Shown: positions 37,762 to 50,051 of the stretch, piece after piece | How the letters are laid out: the number at the start of each line of letters is the position of its first letter | Position numbering within the stretch: position 1 is the stretch's first letter | NCBI GenBank assembly: GCA_947683625.1 | Contig: CANTUR010000424.1 | Coordinates: 124,001-188,000 of the forward strand | Reading direction: 5' to 3' | Origin: Mallotus nudiflorus | Taxonomy: Eukaryota; Streptophyta; Magnoliopsida; Malpighiales; Euphorbiaceae | DNA: 64,000 bases | The notes under the pieces: model-generated | Seen by the model: only the letters and a program-made list of their open reading frames with translations | The model's database searches: none | What the model was told of the DNA's origin: nothing | Translations under genes and position numbers: made by a program

Positions 37762-39646
37762 TGTAGACGGCAGGATTTAGCGCGCGTCTAATATTTTAAC
37801 AATTACAATATTGTTTGAGTTCAGGACTCTAGAGAACATACTATAATATCACAAAGATATAATATGGAGATGAGGAGTCACCATCTAAGATAATAACTAG
37901 GATAAATCAAAAGTGGTGTTCCTCAATTCTCTAAAAGAAAGCTAGCACCACAACTAAGAGTTCCGGATACGGAATACTAACTTCTTTTAGTTTTGTGTTC
38001 ATTTAAAATTACCTTATTAATTACTAAATTATTTCCTATTTACATGCAATTTCAAATAAACTCTAATTTAGAACACATCTAACTCCAAAGGCAACTATTC
38101 ATAAAAGAACATATAAAAACTGCATTTATAAAGCGCAACGTCCCTAAATAAATCTAGTCTAAATTGATTTTAATTAAATGGGCTAAATCTATATGTTTTA
38201 TATACAAGTGAAATAAAAGCTAAAGGTGGGCCAACATTTTAAGCTAATTGATGAGCCTAAGTTTTCTTGTTCTAAGTCTAATAAGCGGGCATAAGTATAT
38301 TGATTTTACACGAAATTGATTTGGATTGAATTGGATGGATTAATGGGACTAATTCCAATTTAATTTAAATCAAATTAAATGATCATAAGTCTACTTATTT
38401 TAAAGAAAAAAATGATTTAATTGACTAGGCTATAACTTAATTAATTTTAATAGCTAAAAAGTGGAACTAAGTCTAAATTAACATAATGAGCCTAAATTTA
38501 TTTTAAATTATTTAAAATTTAAAATCAAATTTTAAAAAGATCTACTATTAGTGAGTTGGGTTTAAATTTGGGCTTGAAGCTTAAAACGAATAAAAATAAA
38601 GAAAAACATAAAAAAAATAAAAAAACAACCAAACAAAATATCAAATAAACAATTAAAATTATATTTTTCTAAAGAACCCTAATTTGATTGCATGCAACCT
38701 AATGTTAATCTACAGCCAACATTGATTTTATTAGGATTTTACTGAATATACCTAATTACTAATTAATTTTAAAAGGCAGTAAAATAAAGATATTCATTAT
38801 TACCCACTATTGAAGCTATTACAATCTACTACAAAATAAATAAAATAATAAATACAGGCCCTTAATAAAAATACATACCAATAAAAAAAACACATAAATA
38901 ATTAAATTAAATTAAATTAAATCAAAACCCTAATCTATATTTAAATGATACAAGGGCATATCCATGACATTCCATGGATATTATGGGTTCTCCATTGATT
39001 TTGTTTTTTATAGCTTTCATGTCACCCCATCTATCAAGAGAAAAAAAATAAAAAAAATGAAAAAACTTAGTCAATAAATGATTAAAAATAATAATAAAAA
39101 AATAAATATAAATGTAAAAATCAAAATCAAAATCAAAAGAAAAAGGAAAAGTAGATTTGAGAATGAGATGCAATATTGATTTTCCTCAGAAGGATTATCA
39201 TCGTTAATGAAAGCCTATGGATTTTATTGTATTTGTCTGTGATTTTAGTTTATTTGGTATGATTTATGGTATAGGAAAGAAATAAAGAAAAAGTATGTAA
39301 AAAATAAATAAGAGTGGCTGTGCTTTGGCTCAAGACAGAGAATTAGAAAGGTAGAGAAAAATATGATAAAACCTGGTAGCCTCTCTTGTGAAAAGAGAAA
39401 ATGATAAATATATAGAACTCTAGTCCTGTAACCCTAAGTTAGATTCAGGATAAAAATAAAATAAAACAAATTTTTATTATTTATTTAATAAAAAAAATAT
39501 CAATATATTTATCTAATAAAATAAAAACAACAACCAATCAAAAATAAGTATAAAAGTAAAATAATAAATAAAATAAATAATAAAAAAATTATGGAGTGCC
39601 CATTTCCTGGTCAGAAGTGTGGATTTGTAAAGGCTTTTTTTTTAAA

Positions 39647-39681
<35 letters not shown>

Positions 39682-39877
39682 TTTTTAAAAAAGAAATAAT
39701 TAAAAATGAAATATAAGGGTAAGTCCTAAAAAATAAAATAAAATAAAATAAAAATAACTTATAATTTATTTCAAAATCAATAAATCAGATTTAACAAATA
39801 TAATTTCACAATTAATTTTCATCATCGGATCCTCTACCGCATCCAAACTCAAATCATCTAAAAATTAGGTGTTTACA
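37762..39877 (-). repeat. 3' LTR of pol-less Tat-like element
   Basis: Plus strand TGTAGACGGCAGG...GGTGTTTACA. A TATATATTTA-like box on the minus strand lies near 39405. It includes an ATT run at about 39650-39680 that is shorter in the 5' LTR. Repeated TGGGCY words occur between about 38180 and 38590. Confidence 0.93.
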
Positions 39878-39892
39878 ATTGCCTCCCTTTGT
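39878..39892 (-). promoter_or_regulatory. Polypurine tract of pol-less Tat-like element
   Basis: Minus strand ACAAAGGGAGGCAAT directly before TGTAAACACC of the 3' LTR. Confidence 0.8.
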
Positions 39893-40047
39893 CGTAGTTT
39901 GCTTGACAAATTGCGGCAAAATAAATAAGCACACAATTTCTAAACTAGAAGTTAGAACACTTACTTGTGTGCCATGACTATGCATAACACTATGCAGTAT
40001 TGAATGCGATTTAAGAAACACTAGAGTTCCTGTGCAATTTCTAGCTA

Positions 40048-40500
40048 TGATGCTATCATTATGTTCAGTGAATAACGATTGACATTATTTTCAATGTATT
40101 TTGTAAATGGGTTATAGTTCCAATGGAACATATAGTAGTAATGCTATCATTATGTTCAGTGAATAGCGGTTGACATTGTGTTCAATGTATTTTGAAAACA
40201 TGCTATAGTTCGATGGAACATATAATAGTGATGCTATCACCGTGTTCAGTGAATAGTAGTTGACACTGTGTTCAGTGTATTTTGAAAACAAGGTATAGTT
40301 CTGGTGGAACATATAGCGGTGATGCTATCATTATGTTCAGTGAATAGCAGTTGACACTGCGTTCAGTGTATTTTGAAAACATGTTATAGTTCCAGTGGAC
40401 CATATAACAGTGATGCTATCACTGTGTTCAGTGAATAATGATTAACATTGTGTTCAATGTATTTTGCTAGATTCCTTGTGGGGTGTTTAGTAGGTGACAC
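40048..40500. repeat. Tandem repeat, period about 91 bp, five units
   Basis: Units begin at GATGCTATC...GTTCAGTGAATA, at about 40050, 40141, 40231, 40322 and 40413, each containing TTGACA...GTTCA(A/G)TGTATTTTG and TATAGTTC..TGGAACATATA. The spacing (91, 90, 91, 91) was read directly. The last unit degrades into the next repeat family. Confidence 0.92.
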
Positions 40501-41100
40501 TATATTCCCTGTGGGATGTTTAGTGATCATGATTTTCATTATATTCCCTGTAGGACATTTAGCAGGTGACACTATATTCCCTATAGGACGTTTAACAAAA
40601 ATATGTTATAACTACTATGTAGTGTTTAACTAAATTGTGCTATACTTCCTATGGAATGTCTAGTAATTATGATTAAAAGTTTCATTATATTTCCTGTGGA
40701 ACATTTAGCAAAAATATGCTATAACTACTGTGTAGTGTCTAGCAAAAGTGATTGAAGAAAAGTGCTATAACTACTATATAGTGTCTAGCAAATTGTGTTT
40801 TAAAAGTGATTAGCTGCAATCCATCATTACTTGCTAGCTTTTAGTCAGCTATAACTCTTATGTTGCCCATCTTTGATACTACAGTCCATAACTGCTTGTG
40901 ATTAGCTACAACCCTTTCATTGGTTGCTAATGATGTTGCAATCCATAGTTGCTTGCAGTTAGCTGCAATCCTTTCATTGCTCACTAATAATGCCACAGCC
41001 TATAACTGCTCGCGATTTAGCTGTAACCCTTTCATTACTCACTCATTCATTCTTATTAAACTGTAACCCTTTCATTGCTTGCCCTCGCTTTTGTAATCCA
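40470..41100. repeat. Decayed short tandem repeats
   Basis: Loose repeats of TATATTCCCTGTGGGA..TTTAG (about 40470-40700), then CTATAACTACTATGTAGTGTCTAG (about 40600-40800), then TTAGCTGCAATCCTTTCATTGCTTGC-like units (about 40820-41090). They appear to be successive waves of amplification next to the 91-bp array. Confidence 0.75.
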
Positions 41101-44100
41101 TAATTGCTTACAATTTTTTATCTTTGGCTATTTGAATCAAATGCTTGAATTTTTTGAGCTAATTGATTGGAATTTGTGCTAATTTCTTTGAATTTCTGCG
41201 CTGATTGCTTTAATCAACTACCTTTATTGCAGTAAATTTTGATTAACTTGATAGCGCTAGTGCTGATTCCATATATTAAGTTTATCTTCTTATGGACTTG
41301 CTATTACTAGAGACTTACTGAAGTTAGTTCAACATGATAATTGTATAAAAAGTACATTATATTTTTGAAAATTTATGAGAAATTCATCACTTTATCACGA
41401 GATAATGTGCACTTAATAAATCTCACTAATTTTGATTTTCATAACTATCATTTATTTGCCATTTGAAAAAGTCAGAAGTATTGCTAACCATCTTATACTG
41501 AGAGCATATTTTTTACTAAGTGAATAGCTTACTTCCACACCTAATTTTAGAGAGAATTTGCTAAACAAAACTTAAGGAAATTAAACATATATAAATTGAA
41601 TTCTGAGTATTAAAACAGTCTTTGAGTTATTTTTGTGTTTTTCTTCCTTATTCAACTATCCCCTACCTTTCTGATATTACTTAGTATGGATACCATTGGA
41701 AAAGTTCTATGGATACTTATACTCTTATAGAGCATTGGAGTAAATAGAGTAGTTTTTGCATGGTCCTCTTTTAGTATTCCCTTACCTTTCTTGTATTATT
41801 CAGTGTGGATACTGCCAAAGGTATCATATTGATACTCTTATTACTTAGAAAAGGATTTTGTACTCATACTCATTTCTAAGCATTGAAGTAGATTATATGC
41901 ACATTTTTCATTTAAAAGACTAAAATGATACTTTGAAATTCAAGTAATTTATATTGAAAGTCCATAGATTTTGTTTTTGCATATTCTTCCCCTCGTTTGG
42001 GTGTAAAGCAAGCATTAAATTGATTAAAGTTTATAAACTCTCAACACAAAGCTATTAACTGATCATCTGAATTCTGCGAGGCCAATAAAAAAAGCCACTA
42101 AGATTAAAGGCCATTAGATAGGCTTTTTGCACATGATGTCATGAAGTGGATGAATTTATTTTTAATTTATAGATTTTATTATTAAGATTGTACTTTATTA
42201 CAGAATCTAAGGAAATAGAGTTCTGTTACTTCCCTTAATTATTTTCATGAGTGTTTGGCAAATTGCTAACTTGCCCATTCTTATTGATGTATTGGTTCAT
42301 TTTCTCTTCTTCATTCTCTTTTATTTGTCCTATACAGAAATACCACAAGTTAGTATAGTCTATTTGCAAGTGAAGAGATTTTGTCAAAATGCAATTTTAT
42401 TCTTTTGCATTCTTCCCTTTTGATTGTGATGATGATGTCTCTGATCATAGGTTCATAATACTCCACCATTGAAGTTATGGCTTTAGGCAACATTTGTATT
42501 TTTTCCATTCTATTAATGCTATGATAGGGGGCTTTGTTCCTCTTATTGACATATCTTGTAAAAAAGGTTTAGAAGTTAGAGGTTTTATTTCAAGATCAGA
42601 GAGGTTTCAAAATGCATTCGTCTTAAGTTTCGAGTGCATTTTTTCCTTTTTAGGGTTGAGCGTATGTATCATTGGTATACCGGATCTTTTTATTGCCATA
42701 TTCCATACCTTATACTAGTGTTAATGTTATGGAATTCTGTTATGACTAGTCAAGAGTTGAAAGAGGCTTTCTAGGGATTTGATGCTTCATTATCACTTGA
42801 ATTTTCTTATGGCTATCAAAAATACAACCAGGAACATCTCTTGGAGCATATTTCTATTGACCCATCTAAGATATGATTGTCTTTTATTACTCCTCATGTT
42901 ATTGACTATCTTTTGCTTTTATAGTTTCTTGGGGTAGGTTTTACTCTTGTTGAGACTCCAGGTACTGCTCTAAATAATTCTCTAAATGAGGTTATAGGAA
43001 CAGATTATGAGTGTAAGGAGCTTGAGTGTCCTATCCAATCTCTTGAGGTTGCCAGGATGAAGCTTCTATAAGTACCACTGTCGGTGATATCTCTTTGTTG
43101 GATGTGTCCATGATTTATTAGGCTCCTGTGGTATAGAGTCCCATTAAGCATTAGGTTCACCTTAATAGTGTTACACCTTTTCCTTCAGATGCTTCATATT
43201 TGAATACTCTGACTATTTTCCTATACTTTCATAATACTAATTTCAAATGTTAGTAGCAGAGCATTTGTATAACTTTAACTTGGCCCAAAAACTTTTATTA
43301 TGTAAAGCAAGTATTTCACAACAAATGTATGCAAGTGTATGCATGTTATGTATGACATGCATAATCGTAATAGGTCTTTGTTTGGAACAAAGTTATGTTA
43401 TTAATCTTGCAGTGTAAGAATGAGGTTCTTTATCTACACTTTATAGGTTTATGCATTGAATGCTTCACTGTTGGAACTTTTGATATTAGACCTTCTAATA
43501 CAACTTGTTAAACAAATGACTAGGCTATACTGTATTAATGAATTATTGGTTGTTGCTTATAGTTTACTTCTTTCTACCCCTAGAACTCTTATACTTCAAT
43601 GTTCCATCTTCGCTCTCTGAATGCAGATTGACTATTTTGTCCCCAACTTTCCCCCAAAGTTTCATGTTGCCCCCAATTTCATTCTATTTTCATTAGTGCT
43701 ATTCTAGCAGTCTTTTCTTTATGTGTGCAAGAAACTCAGTTCGATTAATACTATTGTTAATCCTTAGACTTATCTACCTGATTAGTTGCAGTCTCATGTA
43801 CAAAAGATATAAAAGAGTGGGTAAACTAACTAAAGTGAGTTCTTAAAGCTAAAATTAACTAGACTTACTCTTGTTGGAAGAACTCTTGAGTAGAATATGA
43901 GGTTTGATGCTGATGTAATGATTAATGATAATTATAAGACAAGAGTTACAATGTAAGTTATTGAGCCACATGAATTATTTATGTACAAGAAGACACTAGA
44001 CTTACAAATAAAATAACAAAAGGGGTAGCAAAAAGAGAAAACATAATTAAAATAGTGATCTCATAACTCTAATTTAGCTTTCAATATGTTTTGTGTTTCT

Positions 44101-44325
44101 ATTCAAATACTTAAATAGTATGATAAAGAAAAATATGAGATATTTGAACAAAAAATTTCAAATTCAATTTTACTCATTCATTCGGGCAAAAATGAGAATA
44201 TTCATTACATCACATAATACAACTCTTGTCATCAGTTAGTCCTTTTAGATTTGCTCACTAATTATTTCTCTCTCAATTTTTTTCCTTAATTTTCACTTGA
44301 CTTGTCCTTTATGTGTTTTCTCACT

Positions 44326-44640
44326 TTATTTCTTATATTTTCTTTCCTTTCTTTTTTGAAAATTTCTCTCTTCAAAAGTTAAATAATGTGATATATAAAT
44401 GTTCTTTAAATTTACATTTGTGTCCATACTAAATGAATTTAATTGAATTGAATTTATGTCAAACATATGGATATGATCAATATCATAATTCATAATACCA
44501 TTAGGATGCACATTATATAAGTAAGCATAATCAAAATTCATATAATCGATCAATAAAATAAAATTTCTAAAGAAACCAAAATGTTATTTGAAGAAAACAA
44601 CAAGAGAATTATTTTCTATTATAAATGCTAGAGATGCTAA
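44326..44640 (-). pseudogene. Pre-RT linker, last pol-proximal sequence kept
   Basis: Minus-strand reading FDYAYLYNVHPNGIMNYDID, then FDINSIQLNSFSMDTN and FEERNFQKRKERK. It parallels the linker just upstream of RT at about 1690-1880 in the other Tat copy, where RT follows within 30 codons. Here homology ends near 44330 and no RT follows: this is the left edge of what remains and the breakpoint of the pol loss. Confidence 0.7.
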
Positions 44641-44779
44641 GTCTCAAGGTGGTTATCCTTCAGGTGGCTGACAAAGTGGCTATCTTCTTGCCAACTGTCT
44701 CCATGACTTCATCTTTTTGTACCTCAACTGTGCAACTTTCTTTCCTATCTATAAGCTTCTCATCATCAAACTCATCACC

Positions 44780-46290
44780 CTATCCTATAGGCATAATCAA
44801 CTTAAAGGGTATATCAAAAGAAGGTGGTTTAGTGTAAAGCACCTTGTAGTCAAACTTGCCTAAGGGTTGTCCTAATAAATCCTCTACTCTTTCAACATCT
44901 TTGGGGCCATTAGGAGATTTCTCATCAGTTTCAAGGTTTATATTCTCAAAGAAGCTCAACACTTCTTCCTCACTGACTCCTAAGTTAATTATCATGATAA
45001 TTGAGGGAGGTACATTTTGGTAATTTGAGAAAGAATTATTTATAGTGCTTGGGCTTTCAGGGTCTATGATTTTTCTAGAGTCTATAAGGTTTTGAATTTC
45101 ATATATAAGATGGGTACAAGTGTTTGTGGAATGGCCAGTAACTTAATGGAATTTATAATAATTGTTCAGGTCATATCCTAGGACATTTGGGTTTGGTGGT
45201 TCAGAAAAGGTTAGGGATCTGAGCAAGCCTTTGTGCATTAGGTGATCTAGGACTTTTGATAGGGGTTCGTTAAAATTAGAGAATCTCTTTAGTTGTTGAA
45301 CAACATGCACTTTCATAACCCAACTAGTGCTTCCTTGCTGTGCCCTCAGTTAGGTAGTTCCTTATGCCATTAGTTCTAGAGCTATTCTTTTTCTCACTCT
45401 CAATTTCCTCAGCTTGCAATCCAACATCATAGAGGTCTACAAAAAATTTAGGGTTCATCATTTGCAACCTTTCAACCAAATTAAAAGACACATCACAAAC
45501 AATTATCCTAACTTGATCCTTTTTAGCCAAATTATTTTTCATTAATCCTACCTTGTTCATGAATCTAGCGAGAAAATTAGAGAATGATTCATTAGGTTTC
45601 TGATTAGTTAGTTCCAGATCTTGAATGGACACTCCTAGCCTGGTGTTATAATCCTATTGCTTTAAGAAAGCAATACATAATTCTCTCCAATAAGCTTGGT
45701 CAGATTTTTCTAACCTATAATACGAGTTCAAAACCATTCCCTCTAAGGATAATATAAACAAATTAGTGACAATTGCTAATAGGGCTTTAGTGGTGCTTAT
45801 AGTTCTTGTATACTGACTAAGGTGGATCTTTGGATCTCCAATTCCATTAAACTTCTACAATTGGGGCATTTTAAATTTCTCAAGCAATTTATCCTCTTCC
45901 ATTTGTAATATATCATCAAAATCAAATGAGCATCCTATGCCTTGCCCTTTTTTTAGCTCTTCCAACTTGGACATTTTTTGAGTCAGTACTTGCATCTACT
46001 TGGACTTATGATCTTAGACCAGTTCAAGTGATTCCCTCTTTGCTTTCTCTACAATATAGTTCTCAATATCTTCAAGCTTTACTTCAACAATAAGTGCACT
46101 TCTAGTAATATTCAATGGTTGTTCCCCAGTTTTGTTATTGTTAATAAGTGGATCATCCATGATAAGGCTCTTTTCCAAATTGTGAAGGATCTCTTTAGCT
46201 ACTGATCTAAGACTTAAATTAGTTCTCACTAATATACCACTACTCCATTTCCAAACACAGGAAGACTCGAATGAATCTATGATGGCTAAA
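44780..46290 (-). pseudogene. gag of Tat-like element
   Basis: The minus-strand reading starts with a polar N-terminus (EVKLEDIENYIVEKAKRESL), then KFNGIGDPKIHLSQYTRTIS, the retrotransposon gag domain start, SDQAYWRELCIAFLKQ, and NESFSNFLARFMNKV with DVSFNLVERLQMMNPKFF. At 45090-45190 YYKFH, a stop, then VTGHSTNTCTHLIYEIQNL looks like the Tat-type CxxHxxxGHxxxxC zinc motif, with the first Cys replaced by Tyr. Several stops and frameshifts break it, so it cannot supply particles now. Confidence 0.8.
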
Positions 46291-47010
46291 AAATAAAGTT
46301 TTAGTATGATGCAGGAGATGCATGTATGCATGATGCACATGTTATACAATAAGTAACAAGTCAAGTGTACATACATCCTTTCAACCTCATTACTCCCACA
46401 CGAGTTCAATGGTGAGTCTCTTTTCCTAGAATTTTTGGTCTTGGCTTTAACATCAACAAGGGATATCAAGAACTGACGCATATGCCAAATCTCTCAAAGC
46501 CATACAAGCATAGAAACAACATTTATAAGTATAAAGGTCTAGCCTAATCTTTATTAGCCTAACCCAAATGGGCTTGGGCTTTTATAAATAAAAATACCTC
46601 ATGGCAATAATCACAAGCAATTTGGGTAAATACTAAAGGAAATTACTAGGCCATTAAATGTGGTTAAGTCTAGTGAAAAGTCAAGGTCCTTTTAGCAAGA
46701 TGCCTCTTTTAAGACTTGAATTACAGGCCAAGGTTAGAAGGGCTCGACATCCTTTGCAAACTGGAGAGAAGATTACCCCCTTTTGGGACTTGGGTTACAG
46801 ACTCTGGTCAGATGAGCCCGATAATATCTCTTGGATCAAGTTAAGGCTAAAAGTGATGGTTAGCCAATCTATAGCTCCATGAAGCTAGTAGAACCATGGA
46901 ACTATAAACCAACACCATCAATTTGTAAGGACATACAAAATGAATGCAAGAACAAAATAATAATTAATAAAATAATTTTAAAGAACACAAGCAGAATCAA
47001 TATCTCTTAT
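46291..47010 (-). other. Leader of pol-less Tat-like element
   Basis: Matches 2351-3111 of the other Tat copy, including the overlapping GATGCAT/CATGCATG block (about 46308-46340). No sense ORF of note. The opposite-strand ORF at 46658-46882 is probably chance. Confidence 0.65.
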
Positions 47011-47027
47011 CCCCAATGGAGTCGTCA
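47011..47027 (-). promoter_or_regulatory. Primer binding site of pol-less Tat-like element
   Basis: Minus strand TGACGACTCCATTGGGG one base after the LTR; a changed version of TGGTGACTCCACTGGGG at 3112-3128. Confidence 0.65.
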
Positions 47028-47028
47028 C

Positions 47029-49073
47029 TGTAAACGGTGGGGTTTAGCGTACATCCAAGATTTTAGCAACTGCAATATTGTTTGAGCTCAGGGCTCTAAA
47101 GAACACACTACTATATCATAAAAACATAGCATGAAGATGAGAAGTAGCTACCTAGGGTAATAATTGGGACAAATCGAAAGTGGTAGTACTCGATTCTCTA
47201 AAAGAAAGCTAGCACCACAACCAGGAGATTCGAGATACAAAATACTATCTTCTTTTACTCTTATGTTCATTTAGAATTACCTTATTAATTTCTAAATTAT
47301 TCCCTATTTACTTGCAATTTTATATAAATCCTAATTTAACATACATCTAACTCAAAAGACAATTAGTCATGAAAAAGCATATAAAAATTGCATTCATAAA
47401 GTGCAACGTCCCTAAATTAATCTAGTCTAAATTGATTTTAATTAAACAGGCTAAATCTATATGTTTTATTTATAAGTAAAATAAAGCTAAAGGTGGGCCA
47501 TAATTTTGAGTTAATTGATGAGTCTAAGTTTACTTGTTTTAATTCTAAAAAGCGGGCATAAGTGTATTGATTTTATGGATAATTGATTTGGATGGATTAA
47601 TGGGCCTAGTTCCAATTTATTTTAAATCAAATTAAATTATCATAAGTCTATTTATTTTAAAGAAAAAAAAAACTTTAATGGATTGAGACATATCTAAATT
47701 AATTTTAATAGCTAAAAAGTGGGCCTAAGTCTAAATTAACCTAATAGGTCTAAATTTATTTTAAATTATTTAAAATTTAAAATCAATTTTTAAAAGGTCT
47801 ATTATTAGTAAGTTAGGCCTAAACGTGGGTTTGGGGCTCAAAACAAATAAAAATAAAGAAAAAAGAAAAAAACCAAAAACATAAAAAAATCAAGAAAACA
47901 ACCAAACAAAAGATCAAATAAGCAATTAAAATTATATTTTTCTAAAAAACCCTAATTTGATTTCATGCAACCTAATATTAATCTACAGCCACCATTGATT
48001 TTATAATTAATTTTAAAAGGTAGTAAAATAAAGATATTCACTATTCTCACTATTGGGGCTATTACAACTTACTATAAAAATAAATAAAATAATAAATACA
48101 GACCCTTAATAAAAATACAAACCAATAAAAAAAATAACACATAAATAATAATATTAAATTAAAACTCTAATCTATATTTAAATGATATAGGGGCATATCC
48201 ATGGTATTCTATGGACCTTTATGGATTCTCCATTGATTTTGTTCTTCATAGTTTTCATGTCACCCCATTCATCAAGAGAATAAAAGTAAAAATATAAAAA
48301 TAAAAAAAACTAAGTCAATGAATGATTAAAAATAATAATAATAAAAAAATTAAATATAAAAATAAAAGAAGAAAAAAAAGAAGATTTGAGAATGAGATGC
48401 AATATTAATTTCTCTTAGAATGATTATCACCGTTAATGAAAGTTTGTGGCTTTTGTTGTGTTTATCTGTAGTTTTAGTTTATTTGATCTGATATATGGTA
48501 TGGCAAAAAACTAAAGAAAAAGTATGTAAAAAAATAAATAAGAGTGGGTGTGCTTTGGCTCACGACAGATAATTAGAAAGGCAGAGAGCAATATAATAAA
48601 ATCCTAATAGCCTCTCTTGTGAAAAGAGAAAATGATAAATATATAGAGCCCTACATTAGATTCAGGATAAAAATAGAATAAAATAAATTTTTATTATTTA
48701 TCTAATAAAAAATAAATTTAACAATATATTTATCTCATAAAATAAAAATAACAACCAATAAAAAATAAGTATAAAAGTACAATAAAATAAATAATAAATA
48801 ATAATAAAAATTGCGAGTGCCCATTTCCTTGTCGGAAGTGTGGTTTTTTGATGTTTTTTTTTTAAATTTATTATTATTATAATATTTTTTTAAAAAATAA
48901 ATAATTAAAAATAAAATTTAAAGGTGAGTCTTAAAAAAATAAAATAAAAATAATTTATACTTTATTTTAAAATCAATAAATTAAATTCAATAAATATAAT
49001 TTAACAGTCTATTTTCATCATCAGATCCTCTGTCATATTCAAATTTAAATCATTCATAAATTAGGTGCTTATA
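47029..49073 (-). repeat. 5' LTR of pol-less Tat-like element
   Basis: Plus strand TGTAAACGGTGGGG...GGTGCTTATA, with the last ACA changed to ATA. Matches the 3' LTR along its length. A TATA-like box on the minus strand is near 48645. Confidence 0.93.
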
Positions 49074-49078
49074 GATAT

Positions 49079-50019
49079 ATTTTAAAATATTTTTAAAACT
49101 ACAAATTAATCAAATAGTTTTTTAATGTGCACAACAACAATAATAATAACAATAATAATAATTAAATAAATTAATCAAATAGTTTTCTTGATGTTATTAA
49201 ATACTTTTTAATAGCATCAAGAAAAAAATCTCAAAAAGTAAAATTTCAGCTTTCAAAGACTAACCTAGTGATTGGCCGATGCACTTTGATAGAAGGGGTC
49301 ATGCCATAGGCTGCTTGTCGCCTAAATTAAGGGGAAATTCAAAACAGGAACATTAAAAGTTGATTATATGAACATGCTAGACCTTCAAGAACAAAAAGTA
49401 AACCAAAAGAAAAAGAATATAAATTTCAAGATTTTTATTGTTTAATACCAATACCAAAGCCAAGCTGAACACTTCATCCGAGATGATTTTCTTTCGTTAT
49501 TGCATTTTCTCAGATAACAAATAGACTGTTAAACATTTAGGTGTAAGAAACTTATTCTGATTTTATTGACTGCAAAAGGGTAAGGTGGTGCTCCAATTAC
49601 GATGCGGTTGATGTTGCTCAACACCCTGCAAAAATTGAATAGACAAAATAATTAGCCATATAGAAATTGAACAAATCATAAATAGTTTAGTAGCTCAACA
49701 TTTAATATAGATTAGTTGTATATCAGAATGTTGCTATTTATATTTAATTTTGTTATTATATTTATTAATATATTGTTTATTGATTTATTATAATGATTTT
49801 GTAGTAACTTAAATACTTTATTTATTAAATACTTAAACTTTGTTTTTATCATTATAGAATGAAAGTGTTCTCATCATATAATGATAATTATAAACAAAGT
49901 GAAACTTATTTTGTAATCACCATAGGATGCAACTAAACATAATTTTATTGGTAAAGTGCACGCATATGTATATATATAGAGATTATGAAAAATATAATAA
50001 GATAGGAACAAAAAGTACA

Positions 50020-50051
<32 letters not shown>

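Larger units (their letters stand above)
39893..44325 (-). other. Long 3' region of pol-less Tat-like element
   Basis: 4.4 kb between the pol breakpoint and the polypurine tract. On the minus (sense) strand no coding domain is recognised. The part nearest the LTR carries tandem repeats (separate entries). The plus strand has a 74-codon ORF at 42494-42718 and more broken open sequence to about 43250, which could be remains of an antisense ORF known from some Tat elements; I could not identify a domain. Confidence 0.6.
37762..49073 (-). mobile_element. Tat-like Ty3/gypsy derivative with gag but no pol
   Basis: An 11.3-kb unit with LTRs of about 2.05-2.1 kb, GATAT on both sides (37757-37761 and 49074-49078), primer site, leader, gag and polypurine tract, all in proper order on the minus strand. 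Homology to Tat pol stops just after the linker that precedes RT, and no RT, RNase H or integrase motif follows in the next 4.4 kb. It therefore resembles a non-autonomous gag-only LTR element of the kind called TR-GAG. The LTRs differ at many sites, so the insertion is old. Confidence 0.85.

Noticed and set aside
40048..41100. CRISPR-like spaced repeats
   Set aside because: Units are continuous 91-bp tandem repeats without unique spacers, in a plant retroelement.
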